NCBI GenBank assembly: GCA_013433145.1
Contig: CM024174.1
Span: 2,105,336 to 2,169,335 of the forward strand
Length of the DNA stretch: 64,000 nucleotides
Direction: 5' to 3'
Origin: Ascaris suum
Taxonomy: Eukaryota; Nematoda; Chromadorea; Rhabditida; Ascarididae
A program made the translations under genes and the position numbers. Below are positions 49,101-64,000 of this stretch, one piece after another. The notes beneath the pieces are model-generated. The model was not told the origin of the DNA, did not search any database, and saw nothing but the letters and a program-made list of their open reading frames with translations. Positions within the stretch are counted from its first letter, which is position 1; each line of letters starts with the position of its first letter.

Positions 49101-50534
49101 ATGTTCTTCGTCGATGGTAGAATCTCATCCATTAACCATCCGAATGTCGGATTGCTGATTCTCGAATCACAATCTATTTCCACGTTAACTTCTGGCAATT
49201 TTCCGCAAAATTTTTGCCACAATTTATGAATGATGAAGAATAAATTATGAAGAAATTTCTTGTTTAGCCACTTTTTTAAGTAAAATAATATATGCATTTT
49301 TTTTAAATTATAATTTTTTAACAGATAGATTGTTTCCATTTGTTCAACTTGTCAAATTTGTTGTATTGCTATCGTTGGGTTTAGCACACTAAATAAAATA
49401 TGCAAAAATTTGAAAATTTTCACTTCCGGTTGACGGTCATTTCCGATATTTGCATAATACGATGATTTTATGGCCTTAAATTCATAACCCAAAGGATGAC
49501 TATGCTCGAAGTGAACGAACATTAAAAGTTGCGCGATCTTTCATTACTACTGATACGAGATGAATGTAATTACTAATTTATTTTAACTAAGTGAAATAAT
49601 TTTATTGGAAGCGAATACTAAAATTCAGTATATTTTGATATGTAATTTGAACGACTAATAGTAAAATATCTCGTAAATTAAATGTGAAAGAAGTTGATAT
49701 ATCAGTTTTGTTCGTTCTTTTCACGATTATTAGCTTTTTAGTGATGGAAAATTCCATGATCCGATATGTCTTCTCACTAATTTTTTTCTTGTAGCACTTA
49801 GACAAGAGCCACATAAAACGATATCACTAACCTGTTCAAGAAGTATTCGCACCTCTTCTGGAAGATACTCTGAAAATAAAGGCGGAATTAACTGAACTCA
49901 TTGTTTCACTTATTGTGATGCCTAAGCGTATATTAGGTGGCATAGTTATTGAATTTTGATATAATACTTGATTACTTCTTATTCACTCATTACAATCAAA
50001 TGCATAGTCATATTTAGCTAAGTTCGTTGATTAGATTCTTGCTCACTAATTTTAGCTCATTCATTAATCTTAACTGATTGAATTTGAAGTGACCGTTACT
50101 TAAAGCGATGGCAAATAGTAATTAAGAAGTATTTAACTAGTCAGTAAATATCTATTCATTATAATTGTTAACAGTTACTAATAATAGCTAACTGAGATTT
50201 TGAGAGACGAATAAATTCTTACGATTCAAAAAAAAATTGAGAAATTTATGAATGAATAAATTTATTTCAAATGTTATCTAATTTCTTCATGCAAATTTTT
50301 TCTTTCAAAAAAAATTTTTTTTTCTTGAAAAATTTAAATGAGAAATTAAAAAATTGAAAACTGAATTTATGATATCAACTTACTGCCAAATCCTTTGAGA
50401 AATAATTGTAGTGATTTCATCGAATCGGTGATTGTATCCGGTTCGATTACATTATTTGCATCTTGCACTTTTTCCGTATTTGCAATCATTGCAATTGAAT
50501 AAATCAATAGAATTGTTGCAATAAATCGTGACAT
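46160..50534 (-). CDS. Secreted fatty-acid and retinol-binding (FAR, Gp-FAR-1 family) protein
   Basis: Exons: 50534-50384, 49869-49832, 49086-49009, 48582-48475, 47603-47453 and a probable last exon 46218-46160, total 585 nt (194 residues, normal for FAR). Residues 1-18 form a signal peptide (MSRFIATILLIYSIAMIA). FAR hallmarks follow: YLPEEVRILLEQITSED near the helical-domain start, KKNPILAQKM matching the KSP-L-EK region, and EYDALSEDDKRAIVESFP matching the conserved Y-ALS...K-FP end. An N-glycosylation sequon NAT is at residue 105. Family members bind fatty acids and retinol and are secreted by parasitic nematodes into the host or body fluids. The last exon is the least certain part: it is basic and has no clear family match. 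Which FAR paralogue this is cannot be said. Confidence 0.87.
48378..48441. repeat. 32-bp tandem duplication in FAR intron 4
   Basis: Two copies of TAACACA-TGATGTGTTATA...GAATAATTG; each holds a small TAACACA/TGTGTTA dyad. It lies 34 bp past the exon 4 donor. Confidence 0.9.
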
Positions 50535-51201
50535 CGTTGAATATTTCTCTAAAATTTGCAATATTTCATCATTTGCATTTTGGCTTCTTTCGGCAGATTA
50601 TTTTCGAATTATTCGAGCTACTTTTTTTTGAACACCATCATAGAATACATTTGATATCATATGAATGCCATATGATACATTCGAAAAAGTGAGAAAACGC
50701 GCGAAACGAACTGATATTGTCCGCGCTTTCATAATTTCACTCATAATATCGAAAAACTTCAACTAATTCCCAATAGATAATAAAATATGTCCAATAATCC
50801 AATTATATATTAATCAAATCGACTACTCATTGAAAGCCTTCAGAAAAAAATTCATTTTCCCAGCGCGATAGGTTGTAAAATGCGTTTAAAATTCTAGGCA
50901 TATGGAATTTTTATAACTGGTTATGACGCTGTTGGAGCAGCTTATAAGTTAATAGGGGCTCACCATACGGATAAGAACATAACTACTGAGGTACTATAGG
51001 GCGGGCTTAGCGTGTGTTCATATTATAACCACCGAGTTGCATAATTTTACACTCAACGATTGCCGAGTTGATAATATTCGGTAGGTGCATAAATATGCAA
51101 ATTAGATGCCATCTTGGGATAATTAACTTTACGGGTCCAAAGTCACAAAAATGTAAATGTATGAAATTAATATTAAGTGTATATCACTGTCTTTGAGTAA
51201 A

Positions 51202-51367
<166 letters not shown>

Positions 51368-52540
51368 CTTTTTTGTCGTCTTAATAAAATTCTAACTGTT
51401 TTATTGAGAAATATATTAGAGACCGAATGCGATTTGTTGAATTAACAAGAGGAAATGGATGAAAACAATTTAATTTAAAACTGCAAATATCTTATAATTT
51501 TAAAAAAAACTATAAAAAGTATTGGTGGAATTGGTTGTATGCAATAATAAAATAACTAAACAAAATTGTGTCTATTATTTTCATGGATCATACAAAAAAA
51601 AATACAGGAGACTCCTCTTTGAGGTAAGACTCCTAAAGAGTTTTCTCTGATTAATTTTTGAATTTTACAGGTTCTTTTGTGAGCTTATCACTCATACCGT
51701 GAACTGTACACATTGCATAATGCCGATTGAAATAACCAAAGAAAAATTGTAAACTATTAATCATCAATAACTCGCTAAAAATGGATTAAAGGCTATCAGG
51801 ATGTTAGGTTTAGTTAGAATCGGCAACTCATTAGCCATCTCTAGGCAGTAAATAGAAATCGCTCGTTTATGCACAAATAGGATAGTGAGAGTTGTTTCAT
51901 TGAAGATCCGAGCAATTTTTGGATGATTTTAATCGTCATAAACGGTTTATTATTGCGCACTTAGAGATTAAACTATATTGAAAAGCTCGCTAAATAATGG
52001 AATAAATGATGTTGAATGACAAATTAAAGCTTATATTTAAAATATGTTCGGATTTGTTATTACCAAACAAACAGATGAGAAAAAATTTTTTCAACAAGCA
52101 ATTAAAAGTCTTTCGAGAGTTTTTCTATTCATTTAAAAATACTAGTCAGTAACGCTATAAAGTAATACATAAAAATGTGATTGCAATACGTTATTTGAAT
52201 GCATTATATAAACGTTGTTGTTGTTTTTCTGCGAGAGCCGACTCATAATTGATTAATCGTTAAGTGATATTTTCAACGATCTCAGAATTAGCCTTTTAAA
52301 ATAAGAACTTAGAAAATTTTCAGAATTTTGATAATATTACTATCAGCTATAAAATTTTAAGATCGAAATTACATTGTTGGTACTAATAATTTTTTTTTTT
52401 TTTTTTGCATTGCGATGATCAAATCTATCACTTGTTCTATTGATGGAAAACTTTTCTAACGCATGTTAACTCCCTTCAAACTCCCCTTCCCCCTCCCTCT
52501 CTGCGTAATACACCTGTTATTAGCCGACAATGGAAAAGTC

Positions 52541-52729
52541 AGCTGATAACAAAAGAGAACTAGCTGATAACTAAAAAGAACTAACTGATAACAAGAAACA
52601 GCTAGCTGATAACTAAAAAGAGTTAGCTGATGACAAAAAGAATCAGCTGATAACGGAAAAAATCAGCTGATAACAACGGTGAGCCAGCTTATAACGAATG
52701 AAAGCCAGCTGATAACAAAAAAGAAACAG
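52541..52729. repeat. 21-bp tandem array, 9 copies, most with TGATAA
   Basis: Nine units of 20-21 bp with consensus AGCTGATAACAAAAAGAACT. Seven keep TGATAA (the WGATAR core); units five and eight are mutated (TGATGA, TTATAA). No reading frame stays open. It lies about 2 kb from both divergent gene starts. Confidence 0.93.
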
Positions 52730-54660
52730 CATAAGTGTAAGGGTCGAACTATTCTATATTTCAATACTATGTTCGTCAAAAATGGCGGATGCAAAATTTG
52801 CCATCAATGATCATTTAATTTGAATATGAAAATATTACACTCATAGATAGCTTCACTAATGCTTTTCTCAAAATTCAATCAAATTTAAAAGAAATTTATA
52901 AAATTTGCATAAAATCGACGAATGAGTGCTCAGCAATCTGCATTATGATCCCTAGATTTGCGCATTGCCTGTTTCATACTGGCTTTCGAGCGGGTGATTG
53001 TTCCTCAGGTCGCTAAGGTGGTACTTCGTTTATTTTTGAATGTCGCATTCTACTTGAAACTTTTAAAGTGAGAAAAAAATAATTTTCGTCAACAATAATA
53101 AACAACGATAATAGAATAGACCTAAATAGCAACTGGGGATCTTTTATAGGTGACACGGTGAAAGAGAGCGAAGAGGGTAAACGAGGGCGAAGACAATTAA
53201 AGGATCAATGGTTGAGTTTCAAATGCTTCAATTGTTTGCTTGATACACACGTTTTTCACGTTCATCAATTACCACTGTTGGCCGTTGATAGATGGAAAAT
53301 ATGCAAATAAATTAATTAAAGAAATAATTCTAATAGTTAAGACATTCAATGATGCATATTCTTTTTTGTTAGCGTATATTATTAGAGGGTTAGTAACTAG
53401 ATTTGCATACCCAAATTATAAAGGATGTGCGCATTGACAAATTATTTCAAGATTATTTCCGTTTTTCTTCGTACAAATCTTTGAGAGATTATTAATTAAA
53501 TATATCAGAAGTTGTTTAGTACAACCGTTATGGTTCGAACAACGCATTTAACGTAGTTCGTACAAACTTATAAATGAACACCGTAAAGTTGCAAGGGTTG
53601 AGCGCACATCATGATGCACGTGATGCAAGAATAGGGGAGGGATGGATGGAGAACGGGAAATACCTCTTGTACAGATATAGCTAAGCTAGACCGTTATGCT
53701 TTGCAGGTGTAAACATTGCACAGGAATAGGGCTAGGAGAGGGAAAGACAAAAAAAGGAACTAGCCAAAACTTGTATTACCAGATCAATATGAAGATTACT
53801 TTGACGTGTGGGTGGATTTTTGGCCATTTTGTCCTTTGCATTATTTGTAAACAATACTAAATATCTGTGAGAAACATTTCAATATAAGCCGTATAATGAC
53901 AATATTCAATCCGAATGTCCTTTCGCATTCATCGCTTCATTAATGACCAATTAATTTCAATGATATAGTTAGTTATGTTCTTTGATCTATACTGTTTTGA
54001 TGTCTACTTTTTTTGTGCTTCCGACGTCCTTCATTTCTTTGATGAAAGATTTTTTTATAGGTTTTAATTACAAATCGATAAAATAGTGATCAAATTTATC
54101 AACTCTATATTGGTGTAATAAAATACGCGAATTGCATCAGCATATATATTTCAGTCAGATGTTCGTTACATTAGAAAAAGCACACTTACATATAGACTTA
54201 AATGATGAGGAAAATAGAATTTCCTAGCAAAATCAGTAATAATTTCCTATAAAATGATTATGCAAATATTTGCCGACTCCATATGTATAGTTGTGTTTGT
54301 TAATTATGCATTCCAATTCTTCAGTAATCGCCTTATGGATCTTTCAACAATAGCATAACGTTAGTTAAATTAGATTCACAGAAGCAATTGCTTTCGAAAA
54401 TCTTGTCATTTATGAGTACAAGAAGGGTTCCAATCTATATTCTTCCACTTTTACAATCTCTATACTTTTGTCTTCTGCACTGTTTTTCAACCATTAAGCA
54501 TTTAAGTAATTTTAGGTGCAATTGCTTAAAATTTCCGCATAAAATATGAATTAAAAAATTTGAATTTTAACTTTAAGGCAGTAAAAATCTCAATCAATTT
54601 CGATATAAACGAAATAATTCGAGCAAATAGAAGAATATTTCTCGAGAATGAAGAAGGATC

Positions 54661-54670
54661 ACTATTTCAG
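54661..54670 (+). promoter_or_regulatory. Probable spliced-leader trans-splice acceptor
   Basis: ACTATTTCAG lies directly before ATG at 54671. TTTCAG next to an initiator ATG is typical of nematode trans-spliced genes, and this chooses the start over an upstream ATG at 54560. Confidence 0.6.
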
Positions 54671-62306
<7,636 letters not shown>

Positions 62307-64000
62307 GTAACTTATTTCCTAAAAACTCTTCTAATTTTATTAACATAATATTGGTTTCGAGAGCGTTTCACAGTATTTATTACTATTTAATAATAAATAA
62401 TACATTCTAGACGTGTAGAAATGTGATCTTTTTAATTTGGCAAAGCATTCACTAGCCACCCGGTTGGTTGCTGAAATTCATAGATTTGTTTTCTAATTAA
62501 GCCATAAAGGAAGTAAGTGATCACTAAAAGAAATTTTCATAAGTATGCGAGTATAATTAGCGAATCAATGATAAACAATTTGATCATTTGAACGATAATT
62601 CGATAGGCAAGTAACTGACCATAAATCAAACAAATGGACAATGAAACACAACATTATTGTTACGTATGAGATAATTAGCATAATGAGAGGAGAGGCGATG
62701 CAATAAAATTAGTCCAGCGATTAGAACGTTTAAAATCGTTGCGGTTCATAGTGAGCAATTTGCATTTTTCAAGAAATATTAAAATTTAGCACTTATGGCT
62801 CATATATCTAAAAATCTTATTGAATAGGTGATGAAAATTTTGAAAAAAAAAATGCCACAAAAATATCAACGTATATTATATATTCGTTTTATTTCACAAG
62901 TAAATATGCACTATTATAGGAAGCCGATATATCAACCGCTAAAGCGTCTATTTCCGTTGAAAAGGTTTTTCACGAATATCTTGACATTAACATTAACTGA
63001 CATTAATAAATGTTACAATTATTCAAATATCAATAAAGAAATAAATGCTCAAATATTATATTCATAAAACATTCCCGATGAAATTTTTAAATGAATTCTT
63101 AGAGTTTATGATCATAGGACTCTTTTTCGAGTATAATTTGATAGACGATTTAAAAAAAAAAAGAAAAGAAATAATCGAATTCATTAATTAATTCATAAAT
63201 TCATAAATAATCGAATAATCGAATTCATCCACTCATAAAAGAATTTTTTAAAAACGAATGAAATAATCGAATTCTATTTGAATATATTTGCAAGTAGGAG
63301 TTTTTTTTGTGTGTGTGTGTGTGTGAACGTTTTCAGTAGCTTCATAATATTATAGTAGATAATACTATGAAAGTGAAAACATCTAGTGATCTATGCTAGA
63401 TTAATTCGAGTATGATATATGTTTTTCTTGCGTTCTCATCTTTTCAATTTCTTAGCAATATATAAAAAAAACTAATGAGATAACGCATTCCTATTTAATT
63501 TATTTGGATGTTTTTTTGAAAAAATGAATTCGTCTTCATTTGCAACCCAACCGATTACAAAAATTCATCGAAAACTTTCGGCAGTTTTCGACGCCTCTGA
63601 AAATGTTTTGAATTTGATGGAGCAATTTGAAAACTAGTAATAGAAAGTGATTCTATAATGTATATTACACTCATCAAATTTCATTCGTCATCTTCAATGT
63701 TTGTTGGGTTGAAATTTTCGAATACACATACTTACAAACATAACATCGCCATAATGCATTTTGCCAAATACGAAACTATGAAAGCAAAAAATTGAATTAC
63801 CGACCAGGCGGTATTGTAATTAGAAAGGTAACGGTTATAACTAAATGTTATTGCGAATGCTACCTGCATAACAAAGATTTAAAACAGGTAATAAAGGTGT
63901 AAAGGTAATGGATCTATTAGATGTTTGGAGATATCGGATGACAGTCTATCACAACTGTGTTTTTGCGACCCTTTTTAAGGCAAATTTAAAAACCTCACTC
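62307..64000. other. Right-edge region; gene end not identified
   Basis: The membrane-protein gene must continue past exon 9 (62306|gtaact), but no clear terminal exon was found. Open segments at 62828-63067 and 63524-63637 are the candidates. A (GT)n tract is at 63307-63325. Short acceptor/donor pairs near 63836 and 63890 bracket only a few bases. Confidence 0.5.
63524..63637 (+). CDS. Candidate 37-codon ORF related to the duplicated exons
   Basis: ATG to TAG. The start, MNSSSFATQPITKIHRKL, resembles the duplicated exon core (ASSESTQPI), and the rest is helix-like (ASENVLNLMEQFEN). It has no good acceptor in phase 0, so whether it is the last exon of the membrane-protein gene, a decayed copy, or unrelated is open. 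Confidence 0.25.
   Translation: MNSSSFATQPITKIHRKLSAVFDASENVLNLMEQFEN

Noticed and set aside
51721..51750. Reverse complement begins TCTTTGGTTAT, like miR-9
   Set aside because: Only the first 11 bases match and no star-strand hairpin is present.
52541..52729. 21-bp array as a 7-residue protein repeat
   Set aside because: Every frame is closed by TAA, TAG or TGA within one or two units.

Overview
The window is a stretch of an AT-rich, intron-rich nematode genome, probably from a parasitic species. The best evidence for Nematoda is a fatty-acid and retinol-binding (FAR) protein gene, a family known only from nematodes. Other support comes from TTTCAG-type acceptors, one of them directly abutting a start ATG as in spliced-leader trans-splicing. 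I cannot name the species. No bacterial genes, CRISPR arrays, tRNAs or rRNAs were seen.

Three multi-exon genes can be rebuilt by joining exons in frame. (1) A PRP39-type U1 snRNP splicing factor lies on the minus strand (42153 to 21085): 16 exons, 703 codons, every splice phase compatible. Its N-terminal RS domain is unusual for this family. (2) A secreted FAR protein lies on the minus strand (50534 to 46160): 6 exons, 194 codons. (3) An unrecognised single-pass membrane protein lies on the plus strand (54671 to at least 62306), with a tail built from small phase-0 exons, some tandemly duplicated. Genes 2 and 3 are divergent and share a 4.1 kb intergenic region that holds a 9-unit, 21-bp array, most units carrying a GATA-factor-like TGATAA.

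Layout: 1-20 kb is mostly a gene desert with a few possible small exons. 20-42 kb is PRP39, including a 6.7 kb intron 10. 42-46 kb is the PRP39 upstream region with two CpG-rich patches. 46-50.5 kb is FAR. 50.5-54.7 kb is the divergent intergenic region. 54.7-62.3 kb is the membrane-protein gene, which probably runs on toward the right edge.

The non-coding DNA is rich in structure: eight (AT)n tracts of 70-170 bp, two perfect long hairpins (37-bp and 29-bp arms), a roughly 930-bp foldback element in PRP39 intron 13, an 11-copy ~31-bp tandem array in intron 10, diverged direct repeats flanking PRP39 exon 3, and G homopolymers. No pathway links the three genes. Several short coding-like stretches are listed at low confidence, because short open segments look protein-like by chance wherever GC rises locally.
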